DNA of 64,000 bases from a bacterium D16-50. Lineage in GTDB: Bacteria > Bacillota > Clostridia > Lachnospirales > Lachnospiraceae. Within the stretch, counting starts at the first letter, position 1; every line of letters begins with the position of its first letter. The DNA lies in assembly GCA_003612485.1 (NCBI GenBank), contig RAZA01000004.1:1-64000 (forward strand). The letters are read 5' to 3'. Below, piece by piece: positions 6,275 through 14,495 of the stretch. The notes beneath the pieces are model-generated. The model worked only from the letters and a program-made list of their open reading frames with translations, did no database searches and was not told the DNA's origin. The position numbers and the translations under genes are program-made.

Positions 6275-8629
6275 TTGAGAGAGGACATGCTTCGGATCAG
6301 GGCCGCGTTTACGAATAATTTAAAGCACATTGATGTTGATATACCTTTAGGAAAACTGACCGTAATTACCGGTGTGAGCGGTTCAGGAAAGTCCAGTCTG
6401 GCATTTGATACGATCTATGAGGAAGGCAGACGCCGGTATCTGATGTTTAGCGGCCTGGAAACGGAAGCCAATCAGACTTACGGAGAGATTACGGGGTTAT
6501 CTCCTACAGTTGCATTGGAGCAGAGGGTGATTCGGCAGACAAATATAAGGAGTACAGTGGGAAGCAAAAGTCAGATGATACACGGACTGGCCTATCTGTA
6601 TGCCAAATATGGGGCGTATCATGGAAGGCGCCAAAACACAATGTCCGGTTTGGAGTTTTTTAATCGGAATACAGCAAAGGGGATGTGTTTGCCATGCATG
6701 GGACGAGGTTATGTCACCCGGATTAACGGAGAGAAGATGCTGCAGCCCTACAGCCAAAGGTTATCGGAACTGTTTCAGGGAAAAATCGTAAGAAAGAATC
6801 AGTATGTGAGACAGCTTGCGCTTTTTTGCACAAAGCATCAGCTTGATTTTGAAACGAGAATAGAGGAACTGAGCGATTCCCAGAGGAACGAGTTGATAGA
6901 GGGAGATGCCGCAATGGGTTTTGACGGTCTGGAAGCGATATTTCGGGATTATACCGGAGATACTATGTTTTCAAAGGGAAGAAAACACAGTGATATTTAT
7001 CGGATGTACACAAAAAGATGTGTATGCCGGAAGTGTAAGGGGTATGGTCTGGGAGAAAAAGCATTAAACACTTGTATTCAAGGAAAACATATCGGGGAGC
7101 TGGCAGAGTTGACTATAACGGAGCTGAAGGCTTTTATACAAAGTCTGCCCATGAAAGACGGAGTGATTCAGGGGATTGTAAAGAAGGCAGAGCTGATGGA
7201 GGAAGTAGGCTTGTCTCATTTATCCTTGGGGAGAACCGTGCCGACATTGAGCGGAGGAGAGGTACAGCGGCTTTTTCTGGTCAGCTGCTTAATTACAAAT
7301 CTGCAATCGCTTATTTTTGTGTTTGACGAACCGACCATAGGGTTACATGAGATAGAAAAACAAAGATTGATTCAGGTAATCCTAAAACTGGTTGAGAATC
7401 ATAATACGGTAATTGTTGTGGAACATGATAAGAATTTTATGGAGCAGGCGGATTATATTGTGGATATCGGACCGGGTGCGGGAGAATACGGCGGACAATT
7501 GGTGTTTCAGGGAAGCTATGAGAAATTCTTACGCTGTAAGGATTCCGTCACATCCTGTTATTTGAACGGTTCCTGCCGGCTGCAGACAAGTGCCAAAGGC
7601 CGGAAGGTGGATTTGGATTATGCGCTGAGGCTGGAAAATGTAACAATACATAATCTGCAATCCGTTTCCGCCGTGATTCCCTTGGGGGTTATGGTGGGAA
7701 TTGCAGGAGTGTCGGGCAGTGGCAAATCGAGCTTAATATCGGATGCCTTGGTTCCTATATTGAAGAAGCATTTGCGGAATCGGTTCGTTGATTTATCGGC
7801 GGAAGAAGAGGAAGATTCGGAAGAAGACGTAGTGGTGGGAAATGTAGATGTACAAGGCATTGAGAAAATAGAAAAATGCAGTATTGTGGATCAAAAACCG
7901 ATAGGAAGGAAAAGCACATCGACCCCCATCAGCTATCTGGGCGGATTGGAAAGAATCAGGGAATTGCTGGCAGACACAACCTATGCCAAGGAGCATGATT
8001 ACGGAAAAGCTCTGTTTTCCAAGAACTCTCAGGGACGCTGTCTGTGCTGTCAGGGCTTGGGAGAGATTCCCGTAGATATGGGACTGGGGAATCCGTTATT
8101 CTTAAGCTGCGAGGACTGCGGTGGGACAGGATATGTTTCGGAGGCCCTTGAGGTAAGCTATCAGGGGAAAAATATTTATGAAATCATGAAGATGTCCTTT
8201 GGGGAAGCGGAAGCCTTTTTTAAGCAGGATAAAAAGCTGTCCGCACTTATGGCAGTGATGGTTCGGGTAGGCATGGGATACATGAAGCTTGGGCAAAAGA
8301 CCACCGCCATCAGCGGCGGTGAGGCACAGAGGATTAAGCTTGCCAAGGAATTGAGCCATTCCACAAGGGGATGTCTGTTTATTTTAGATGAGCCTACTAC
8401 CGGATTGTCATTTCGGGATACCCACCATTTGATGGGGCTATTGAATGATATTGTTGACGGGGGAAATTCCATGATCATTATCGAACATGATACGGATGTT
8501 TTGAAAAACTGTGATTATTTAATTGAACTGGGCCCCGGCGGTGGAACTGCCGGAGGAAGGATCATTGCCGCGGGGACTGTTAAGGAGATAAAGGAAAATC
8601 CGGGTTCTGTGATTGCGGAGTACTTATAA
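6275..8629 (+). CDS. UvrA-like ABC ATPase (short UvrA paralogue)
   Basis: A 784-residue protein with two ABC modules. The first Walker A is GVSGSGKS (33-40), with signature TLSGGEVQRL and Walker B FVFDEPTIGLH; the second has GVSGSGKSS, ISGGEAQRIKLA and FILDEPTTGLS. Zinc-binding CxxC pairs typical of UvrA are present (CLPCMGRGY, CRKCKGYG, CLCCQGLG, CEDCGGTGY). It is shorter than canonical UvrA (about 940 residues), in line with UvrA2/DrrC-like proteins that lack the UvrB-binding insert and are tied to antibiotic self-protection. A TTG start at 6275 is chosen because the last repeat places AAGGAG nine bases upstream; ATG 6287 is the alternative. It is probably co-transcribed with the AraC and beta-lactamase-like genes as a drug or DNA-damage response cassette. 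Confidence 0.9.
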   Translation: MREDMLRIRAAFTNNLKHIDVDIPLGKLTVITGVSGSGKSSLAFDTIYEEGRRRYLMFSGLETEANQTYGEITGLSPTVALEQRVIRQTNIRSTVGSKSQMIHGLAYLYAKYGAYHGRRQNTMSGLEFFNRNTAKGMCLPCMGRGYVTRINGEKMLQPYSQRLSELFQGKIVRKNQYVRQLALFCTKHQLDFETRIEELSDSQRNELIEGDAAMGFDGLEAIFRDYTGDTMFSKGRKHSDIYRMYTKRCVCRKCKGYGLGEKALNTCIQGKHIGELAELTITELKAFIQSLPMKDGVIQGIVKKAELMEEVGLSHLSLGRTVPTLSGGEVQRLFLVSCLITNLQSLIFVFDEPTIGLHEIEKQRLIQVILKLVENHNTVIVVEHDKNFMEQADYIVDIGPGAGEYGGQLVFQGSYEKFLRCKDSVTSCYLNGSCRLQTSAKGRKVDLDYALRLENVTIHNLQSVSAVIPLGVMVGIAGVSGSGKSSLISDALVPILKKHLRNRFVDLSAEEEEDSEEDVVVGNVDVQGIEKIEKCSIVDQKPIGRKSTSTPISYLGGLERIRELLADTTYAKEHDYGKALFSKNSQGRCLCCQGLGEIPVDMGLGNPLFLSCEDCGGTGYVSEALEVSYQGKNIYEIMKMSFGEAEAFFKQDKKLSALMAVMVRVGMGYMKLGQKTTAISGGEAQRIKLAKELSHSTRGCLFILDEPTTGLSFRDTHHLMGLLNDIVDGGNSMIIIEHDTDVLKNCDYLIELGPGGGTAGGRIIAAGTVKEIKENPGSVIAEYL

Positions 8630-8685
8630 AGAGAGATTTGCAGGGGAAAATAGTTCAAACAGTTTACCAATTCCTATCGGTTTTG

Positions 8686-8694
8686 TGTTATACT
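8686..8694 (+). promoter_or_regulatory. Possible extended -10 promoter
   Basis: TGTTATACT (TG at 8686-8687, TATACT at 8689-8694) resembles an extended -10 element; no good -35 lies at the right distance. It stands just upstream of the MazG-like relic. Confidence 0.3.
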
Positions 8695-8730
8695 GTTTTA
8701 CAAAAAGGACAGAGCGTAGGGAGGGATTAT

Positions 8731-8963
8731 ATGGGGAAAACTTTCAGTGAAATGATTGAAATGTATAGAGATGTAGTAAGGCGTTTTCATAAGATTGAAT
8801 TAAATGAGTGGAATGCTCAGGGTGCAGTGATTGAACTTGTCAAACAAGTGGGCGAATTATCCAAGTGATTCGGCTTGCGGATGTGTATAATATTGATTTG
8901 GAAAAAGCATATATTGACGCAAGGGAGGACGAGGCAAAATATTTGGATTCTCGTGGAGTGTAG
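8731..8963 (+). pseudogene. MazG-like pyrophosphohydrolase relic (internal deletion)
   Basis: From ATG 8731 the frame reads MGKTFSEMIEMYRDVVRRFH and on to VIELVKQVGELSK, then TGA at 8866. This is the N-terminal helix pair of MazG-like nucleotide pyrophosphohydrolases. Starting one base earlier than the stop, at 8865, another frame reads VIRLADVYNIDLEKAYIDAR and on to KYLDSRGV with TAG at 8961, which is the C-terminal helix of the same family. The middle part with the ExxE metal-binding helices is absent. A deletion that shifted the frame has therefore joined the two ends. Intact relatives would be about 110-120 residues. GGGAGG is found just upstream of the ATG. Confidence 0.65.
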
Positions 8964-8992
8964 AAGGCGATTATTTTTAGGAGGGAAAATTG

Positions 8993-9427
8993 ATGAATGA
9001 GACTTTTCCGCGCGAGGCGCAAGAGATAATGAATGAACGGTTTGGACACGATACCTTGATTGGGCTGGCAACAATAGATGATAATATTCCGCATGTACGG
9101 GCTGTCAATGCTTATTACGAGAACGGAGCATTTTATATCATTACATACGGTTTATCAAATAAAATGAAACAACTGGAGAAGAACTCCAATGTTGGAATTT
9201 GCGGAGATTGGTTTACCGGACATGGAAAAGGCGTAAACTTAGGCTGGGTTTGCAGGGAAGAAAATAAAGACATTGCGGATAAGCTGAAGAAAGCCTTTGA
9301 AGAGTGGATTGATAACGGACATACCAATTTTGATGATAAAAACACAATTATTTTATGTATTCAATTAACGGACGGCGTCCTTTTTTCACATGGAACAAGA
9401 TATGATATAGATTTTACATGTAGTTGA
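8993..9427 (+). CDS. Pyridoxamine 5'-phosphate oxidase-family protein
   Basis: A 144-residue single-domain protein with the split-barrel FMN-binding fold of the PNPOx-like family: TLIGLATIDDNIPHVRAV (first two strands), GAFYIITYGLSNKMKQLEKN (FMN phosphate region), and NVGICGDWFTGHGKG. Members of this size often act as flavin- or F420-dependent reductases or haem-binding proteins; no specific reaction can be given. ATG 8993 is preferred over TTG 8990 because TAGGAGGG (8978-8985) is seven bases upstream. It follows directly after the MazG-like relic and is not closely coupled to the next gene. Confidence 0.8.
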   Translation: MNETFPREAQEIMNERFGHDTLIGLATIDDNIPHVRAVNAYYENGAFYIITYGLSNKMKQLEKNSNVGICGDWFTGHGKGVNLGWVCREENKDIADKLKKAFEEWIDNGHTNFDDKNTIILCIQLTDGVLFSHGTRYDIDFTCS

Positions 9428-9524
9428 ATTCGATACCTTTGCAGTGTGAGAACCGGCAAGCAAAAATGGCATTGCTGTTAGAATCCGAGAATGGAACTAA
9501 TTTGAAAAAGAGGAGGGAATTAAT

Positions 9525-9875
9525 TTGAAAAAATGGTATGATGAAGAATACGAATGGGAAATAGAAGTGATAGGATTTAATAAGGACAATGAGGAGACGG
9601 AGAGATTTTGCCGGAACGGTGAGGAGGTTGGAGATAAATATACTTGTACTTATGGCTGTCCGGTAAATTCACAAGGGCAGGGTATTTGCTCTAAAGTCAT
9701 GATGATGATGTACCCTATCATGGAAGCCGTGAGAAGCGGCGGAGATTTAGAAAATGTAGGTGGGGATAGTAAGTACAGTAAGGTTATTATGTGTCCGGAC
9801 GGCTGCGTTCTGTTTAGAATTACAGCAAAGCCATTGGGCAATATAAATTGTTTTAAGGGTAAACTTTTTGGTTAA
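9525..9875 (+). CDS. TIGR04076-family protein, function unknown
   Basis: A 116-residue protein with four conserved cysteines in typical places: TCTYGCPVNSQGQGICSKV in the middle and IMCPDGCVLFRI near the end. The start (WEIEVIGFNKDN) and these CxxxC elements match the TIGR04076 group of short proteins found in anaerobic bacteria, to which no activity has been assigned. The cysteines suggest metal or cluster binding, but this is inference. The start codon is TTG at 9525, supported by AGGAGGG (9511-9517) seven bases upstream; no in-frame ATG is closer. It stands alone between the PNPOx-like gene and a gene relic. Confidence 0.75.
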   Translation: MKKWYDEEYEWEIEVIGFNKDNEETERFCRNGEEVGDKYTCTYGCPVNSQGQGICSKVMMMMYPIMEAVRSGGDLENVGGDSKYSKVIMCPDGCVLFRITAKPLGNINCFKGKLFG

Positions 9876-10000
9876 ATCGCAGCGTATTGGCGGACTGCGG
9901 AAGTATCTATCAATTTATGCTGGATATTTATGAGCGTGACTGGAGAAACGGCGTGGCTGTCCCGTTTTTTAAATATGCCTTTTCGTCTATCATCAAATAA
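9876..10000 (+). pseudogene. Coding-like fragment, C-terminal relic of an unknown gene
   Basis: The frame ending at TAA 9998-10000 reads DCGSIYQFMLDIYERDWRNG and then VAVPFFKYAFSSIIK from 9893. The composition is protein-like and aromatic-rich, but no start codon with a binding site precedes it. It looks like the tail of a truncated gene. The family was not recognised. Confidence 0.3.
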
Positions 10001-10033
10001 TTTTAACAGAACTCTTGACAAGGGGAGCATTCT

Positions 10034-10789
10034 ATGATAGTTTGTAATTACGGAATTCCGAAAATACGAACTTTAGAAAGGAGTGCTTATAGGTTTATGG
10101 AGCGAAATTATGGTGAAGAGATAGATGCCCTCAGAGAGCAGGTGGAAAATCTCCGGAATATGATAGCGTCGCCGTCGCAAATTGACGATCTGAGAGCTAT
10201 GGTGATGGAACTGCTTCCTGAAAAGCCGTCCGCAGAGAAACTGAAAAGAGTCCATGTTATGCACGGAATGCATGTGGATAAATGCCTCAGTGAACATATG
10301 GAAAAACTATGCTATAAGGCTGAGGAAAAAGGGAGGAGTGGACTTGTGACTTACCTTGGGGTGTACGCTTCAGGGGGGCGACAGTCTAACTGGATCCGAA
10401 GCGGTGTCCTAACCGATGATCTGCTTGCTCTTATTGAGAGCGGCATCGCAAGTAAGGTGTTAGCTTGTATCGGGAATTCAAACCGCCTTGCCATATTATT
10501 GGAGATACTTAGGGGACCTAAGACAGTGGCATCGCTGGTAGAGAAATGCGGCTTTGGGTCTACGGGACAAGTTTATCATCACATGAAGCCGTTGCTTGCC
10601 GCGGATATCATTGTGGAGGACGAGCACCAGAAAGGTGCATACGTTGTCCAGCCCCACAAGGTACAAGGCGTAATTATGCTGTTGGCAGGGATCAGCGATA
10701 TGGTGGACGAAACCTACACCAAGGGGACATGGGAGGCTGACGGGGAGAATTTAGAGGACGAGAAGAATTTAGAGGACGAAAAGAATTAG
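10034..10789 (+). CDS. ArsR-like winged-helix regulator with N-terminal coiled coil
   Basis: A 251-residue protein. After a short leader come a coiled-coil segment (about 25-70; EEIDALREQVENLRNMI) and an unassigned middle domain with a KRVHVMHGMHVDKCLSEHME stretch. A winged helix-turn-helix of ArsR type spans about 150-220 (NRLAILLEILRGPKTVASLV, STGQVYHHMKPLLAADII). This is most likely a transcriptional regulator. The ATG at 10034 has GGGGAG at a good distance; ATG 10097, after AAAGGAG, is the alternative start. The last 15 codons consist of an 18-bp tandem repeat, so the acidic tail (ENLEDEKNLEDEKN) is repeat-derived. A terminator follows at 10814. Confidence 0.7.
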   Translation: MIVCNYGIPKIRTLERSAYRFMERNYGEEIDALREQVENLRNMIASPSQIDDLRAMVMELLPEKPSAEKLKRVHVMHGMHVDKCLSEHMEKLCYKAEEKGRSGLVTYLGVYASGGRQSNWIRSGVLTDDLLALIESGIASKVLACIGNSNRLAILLEILRGPKTVASLVEKCGFGSTGQVYHHMKPLLAADIIVEDEHQKGAYVVQPHKVQGVIMLLAGISDMVDETYTKGTWEADGENLEDEKNLEDEKN

Positions 10790-10799
10790 AGGACGAAAA
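10747..10799 (+). repeat. 18-bp tandem repeat forming the regulator's C-terminus
   Basis: Three units: 10747-10764, 10765-10782 and 10783-10799, each of the form GAATTTAGAGGACGARAA. The third has lost one T (GAATTAGAGG), which creates the TAG stop at 10787-10789. Copy-number or length change here would alter the end of the regulator. Confidence 0.9.
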
Positions 10800-10813
10800 G
10801 GGAGAAATAATTA

Positions 10814-10849
10814 GGGGACTTTCTGAGGCTTCTCGGAAAGTCTCTTTTT
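10814..10849 (+). terminator. Rho-independent terminator
   Basis: GGGGACTTTC (10814-10823) pairs with GAAAGTCTC (10836-10844) around a 12-base loop, and TTTTT follows. It closes the transcript of the winged-helix regulator. Confidence 0.85.
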
Positions 10850-10930
10850 GCTAAGTTTCGGTATGGGGTAGATCAAAGAACCGGCATCATGGAGCAATGG
10901 GCGTTATGATGCCTAGGAGAGAACAATTGC

Positions 10931-10959
10931 TTGTGGGTTCTATGGAAATAGTCTATAAT
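10931..10959 (+). promoter_or_regulatory. Promoter of the ABC transporter pair
   Basis: TTGTGG (10931-10936), 17 bases, TATAAT (10954-10959). A leader of about 130 bases then runs to the ATPase start at 11094. The rest of the 300-base gap holds the preceding terminator and nothing else recognised. Confidence 0.6.
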
Positions 10960-11093
10960 GAGAAATGACACAGAGAAACAGGGGCATGCAGGGGGACTCC
11001 CATGAGAGACTGATGGAGAATGGGAGGTTTATGGGCATTGCCGGAGGTATTGTTTCATGAGCATGGATGGGGCGGATAGCAGGAGGGGCGTTT

Positions 11094-11912
11094 ATGAGTG
11101 TCATTGAAATCAAAAATCTTGTTCGGGACTACGGCGGCGGAAAGGGAGTATTTGATATATCATTTCATGTAAATCAAGGGGAGGCCTTCGGCTTTTTGGG
11201 GCCCAATGGAGCAGGCAAAACAACCACAATACGCCATCTGATGGGATTCCTGAAACCCAAATCAGGAACCTGCGCCATTGATGGTATGGACTGTTGGACC
11301 GAGAGGGATAAAGTGCAGGCAAGGCTTGGCTACATTCCCGGTGAAATCAGTTTTTTTGATGATATGTCGGGCGCGGAGTTTCTGAAATTCATCACAGACT
11401 ATCGCAAGATCGGCCCTCAGAGCCGCAAGGAGGAGCTGCTGGAACGTTTTGAACTGGATCCCAGAGGCAAGATAAAAAAGATGAGCAAAGGGATGAAGCA
11501 AAAGCTTGGAATCGTGGCCGCCTTTATGCACGACCCCGACATTCTGATTCTCGACGAACCCACCAGCGGACTTGACCCCTTGATGCAGAGCAGGTTTGTG
11601 GATCTGGTGGCGGAGGAGAAGGCCCATGGCAAAACGGTGCTGATGTCAAGCCATATATTCGAGGAGGTTGAACGGACTTGCGAAAGGATCGGCATTATAC
11701 GCAAAGGGCGGATGATAGCCGTGGATTCTGCTGCGGCGCTGCGTGAACGGCATACACGCAGCTATAGGGTGACGCTTGAAAACGAGGCCGTTGCCGAAGC
11801 CTTTGCAGCGGATTTTGGCGGCACATGCAGCGGCACAGAAGTGACTGTCACAACGAAGCAGAGTCTGGAAGAAATCTTCATGAATTATTACGGAGGCGGG
11901 GAAAATGATTGA
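11094..11912 (+). CDS. ABC transporter ATP-binding protein
   Basis: A 272-residue ABC ATPase with Walker A GPNGAGKT (36-43), a degenerate signature MSKGMKQK in place of LSGGQ, Walker B DILILDEPTSGLDP, and the H-loop SSHIFEEVERTC. The degenerate signature is usual for exporters of the DrrA/CcmA type. ATG 11094 follows AGGAGGGG; a longer start at 11067 has no binding site. The gene overlaps its permease by eight bases (ATG 11905, TGA 11910-11912), so the two form a translationally coupled exporter, with one ATPase and one ABC-2 permease. The cargo may be a drug, peptide or lipid and cannot be told from sequence. Confidence 0.92.
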   Translation: MSVIEIKNLVRDYGGGKGVFDISFHVNQGEAFGFLGPNGAGKTTTIRHLMGFLKPKSGTCAIDGMDCWTERDKVQARLGYIPGEISFFDDMSGAEFLKFITDYRKIGPQSRKEELLERFELDPRGKIKKMSKGMKQKLGIVAAFMHDPDILILDEPTSGLDPLMQSRFVDLVAEEKAHGKTVLMSSHIFEEVERTCERIGIIRKGRMIAVDSAAALRERHTRSYRVTLENEAVAEAFAADFGGTCSGTEVTVTTKQSLEEIFMNYYGGGEND

Positions 11913-12705
11913 TATGGCTTTGTATAAACGGGAAATGAAAGGAAGTGTAAAGCTGCTTATCATTTTTGGAGCAATCATTACCATGTATGTTTCTGTCATA
12001 ATCAATATGTATGACCCGGAAATGATGAAAATGCTGGAGGGCTTTGCGCAGGCCATGCCGGAATTGATGGCGGCTGTGGGCATGAAAGCCAATGACACCA
12101 ATCTTTTGGGATTTATGGTATCTTATCTCTACGGATTTATACTGCTGGTTTTTCCCATGCTGTTTAGCATACTGCGGGGAAATGCCCTGATTGCGAAGTA
12201 TGTGGAAAAAGGCTCTATGGTTTCTCTGGCCGCGGCGCCTATAAAGCGGCGCACCATTGCGTTTACGCAGCTGGGGGTGCTTGTAAGCGGAATTCTGCTT
12301 TTGGTTCTCTATGGCACAATCGTGGAATTGGTCTGTGCCGTGAGCGGGTTTCCGGGAGAGCTGGATACGGCGGCGCTCTTTGCATTGAACGGCGGGCTGC
12401 TGTGCCTGCATTTGTTTATCGGGGGCATATGCTTTCTCTCTTCCTGCATTTTTTCCGATACCAAATATAGTGTGGCATTCGGAGCAGGGCTTCCTGCATT
12501 TATGTATGTGCTGCAGATGCTTGCAAATGTTGGAGGAAAGGCGGAAAAAGCAAAGTATTTTACATTTTTCACCTTGTTTGGCCCGGAAGGCATTGTGGCC
12601 GGTGAAAGCGGCGCCATAGCCGGTGCCGCCGTACTTTTTGCCGGCGCCGCTGTGCTGTATGCGCTGGGAATCATGGTATTTGAAAGAAAGGATCTGTATA
12701 TCTAA
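11905..12705 (+). CDS. ABC-2-type transporter permease
   Basis: A 266-residue integral membrane protein with about six hydrophobic segments (LLIIFGAIITMYVSVIIN; the segment beginning SYLYGFILLVFPMLF; LGVLVSGILLLVLYGTIVEL; the segment beginning GGLLCLHLFIGGICFLS; and two near the end). The loop YVEKGSMVSLAAAPIKRRTI, connecting TM2 and TM3, is typical of ABC-2 permeases. A Gly/Ala-rich final segment (SGAIAGAAVLFAGAAVLYAL) is probably the last TM helix. GGAGGCGGGG precedes the ATG inside the upstream ATPase gene. It is the membrane half of the exporter encoded with the preceding gene. Confidence 0.88.
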   Translation: MIDMALYKREMKGSVKLLIIFGAIITMYVSVIINMYDPEMMKMLEGFAQAMPELMAAVGMKANDTNLLGFMVSYLYGFILLVFPMLFSILRGNALIAKYVEKGSMVSLAAAPIKRRTIAFTQLGVLVSGILLLVLYGTIVELVCAVSGFPGELDTAALFALNGGLLCLHLFIGGICFLSSCIFSDTKYSVAFGAGLPAFMYVLQMLANVGGKAEKAKYFTFFTLFGPEGIVAGESGAIAGAAVLFAGAAVLYALGIMVFERKDLYI

Positions 12706-12855
12706 ACACATGGCATATTTTGGGTCGGCCGGAATGCAGGGCTTGTTTCAGGGTTCGTTTCTTGTGCGGGGAGGGCTTGCGCGGGAAACCGCCTAAGGAG
12801 ATCCGAAGCAGGGGCTCGGTGCAATGGGCTGGATTTTGGTCTGGAGGGCGTAAGC

Positions 12856-14466
12856 ATGGAAAAAGTATTGAAGATCGCTTTGCTGCAAATCAAACCTTGC
12901 GGCACATTGGATGAAAATTTGCTCAAGGGCGTTAGCGCTTGTAGGGAAGCAAAGCAGCAGGGGGCAGATATTGCGCTGTTTCCTGAGATGTGGAGCAATG
13001 GATACAACATTTATGGACGGCCTGTGGAAGAATGGACGGCGGAGGCGATTCCCTCAGACGGCGATTTTGTCATTTCATTTGGGAAGCTTGCCAAAGAGCT
13101 GGACATGGCCATCGGAATCACGCTGCTGGAAAAATACAACCATAACCCCCGAAACACCTTGGTGCTTTTTGACCGGTTCGGGGAGCGGAAACTGACCTAT
13201 GCCAAAGTCCACACCTGCGATTTTGATGTTGAGCGCAGCCTGACGCCGGGGCAGGATTTTTATGTGTGTTCTCTGAATACCGTCTGGGGAGATGTGCAGG
13301 TTGGGGCTATGATTTGCTATGACAGGGAATTTCCGGAAAGCGCCAGAATCCTCATGCTCAAGGGGGCCGAGGTTATTTTGGTTCCCAATGCCTGCCCCAT
13401 GGAAATCAACCGTCTCTCCCAGCTCCGTGCCAGAGCATTTGAAAATATGCTTGGGATCGCCACCTGCAATTATCCTCAGGGCGTCCCCGACTGCAACGGA
13501 GGCTCCAGCGTCTTTGACGGAGTTGTCTATCTTCCGGATGTGAAGGGTTCAAGAGACACTTGCATTTTGCAGTGCGGTGAAGGGGAGGGCGTCTATGTGG
13601 CGGAGCTTTCCTTGGACCGCCTTCGCCGCTATCGCGAAAAGGAGGTACATGGAAATGCCTACCGTCATCCGGAAAAATACGAGATGCTGTGCAAAAATGA
13701 GGTGGCATATCCCTTTGGGAGAAAAGACCGCCGTTTAGAAGGGGGTGGCGTCGGCCGGAGCGGGAAGGACACGGCAAGCTGCATTGCCTGGCCCTTCAGC
13801 CCCCAAAACCGGCAGAGGGCGTCCTCTATGTACTGCATACTAGTGACCGGAGTTCCGGCAGCAGGAAAAAGCACCATGGCGGAGGCTGTGGCGGAAAGGC
13901 TGAAGCTGCCTGTTATTTCAAAGGATAGAATCAAGGAGCTGCTGTTTGACAGCGTGGGGTTTCGGTCGAGAAAGGAAAAAGTGAATCTGGGAATTGCCGC
14001 CATGGAAATCATGTATTATGCTGCCGCGCAGCTTATGAGAGCGGGACTGCCGTTTATTCTGGAAAACAATTTTGAATATTCGTCCCGGAGCGGTATGCAG
14101 GCTCTTTTAGATGAATACAATTATGCCGCTTTGACCCTGACCCTGACGGGCGACTACAAGGCAATCTACCAGCGCTTTCTGGAAAGGGAGTCGAGCCCTG
14201 ACAGACATAGGGGGCATGTGGTGAACGACTGCTATCCGGAAAGAGAGGAGCGGGGGACTGAGGAGCGCAGGAACCCTCATGGAGAGACCAAGGCCGCGGG
14301 GATTTCCTATGAGGACTTTGTGCAGGGGATAGAGCGGAGAGGATTTGACGCATTTTCTGTCGGCGGCAGACAAATCAAGATCGACACGACGGATTTTTCC
14401 AAAATCGATGCGGAGAATATATTTTTGCAGATCGAGGCATGGAGGGAAGAGGCCCTGCATGTTTGA
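12856..14466 (+). CDS. Carbon-nitrogen hydrolase fused to a P-loop kinase-like domain
   Basis: A 536-residue, two-domain protein. Residues 1-290 form a nitrilase-superfamily amidohydrolase with the full catalytic triad: Glu44 (FPEMWSNGY), Lys117 (LTYAKVHTCDFD) and Cys154 (GAMICYDREFPES). From about residue 325 a P-loop NTPase of the AAA_33/zeta-toxin-like type begins (MYCILVTGVPAAGKSTMAEA, Walker A 332-340), with ENNF and a lid region further on. The 35-residue linker between them is Gly/Arg/Ser-rich and reads like translated intergenic DNA. Met325 (13828) could be an old start, so the fusion may come from loss of a stop codon. The two halves could act in one amide-breaking and phosphorylating pathway, but the substrates are unknown. 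Confidence 0.8.
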   Translation: MEKVLKIALLQIKPCGTLDENLLKGVSACREAKQQGADIALFPEMWSNGYNIYGRPVEEWTAEAIPSDGDFVISFGKLAKELDMAIGITLLEKYNHNPRNTLVLFDRFGERKLTYAKVHTCDFDVERSLTPGQDFYVCSLNTVWGDVQVGAMICYDREFPESARILMLKGAEVILVPNACPMEINRLSQLRARAFENMLGIATCNYPQGVPDCNGGSSVFDGVVYLPDVKGSRDTCILQCGEGEGVYVAELSLDRLRRYREKEVHGNAYRHPEKYEMLCKNEVAYPFGRKDRRLEGGGVGRSGKDTASCIAWPFSPQNRQRASSMYCILVTGVPAAGKSTMAEAVAERLKLPVISKDRIKELLFDSVGFRSRKEKVNLGIAAMEIMYYAAAQLMRAGLPFILENNFEYSSRSGMQALLDEYNYAALTLTLTGDYKAIYQRFLERESSPDRHRGHVVNDCYPEREERGTEERRNPHGETKAAGISYEDFVQGIERRGFDAFSVGGRQIKIDTTDFSKIDAENIFLQIEAWREEALHV

Positions 14467-14495
14467 CAAGTGCCCGGAGAGTGGGAGGAGAGTGC

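Noticed and set aside
6136..6330. Minus-strand frame with repeated LLFSFV blocks
   Set aside because: A by-product of the 21-bp repeat read backwards; the hydrophobic look comes from the A/G-rich repeat.
1..10850. Integrated phage or transposon
   Set aside because: No integrase, transposase, terminal repeats or attachment-site pair was seen; only composition and relics suggest acquisition.
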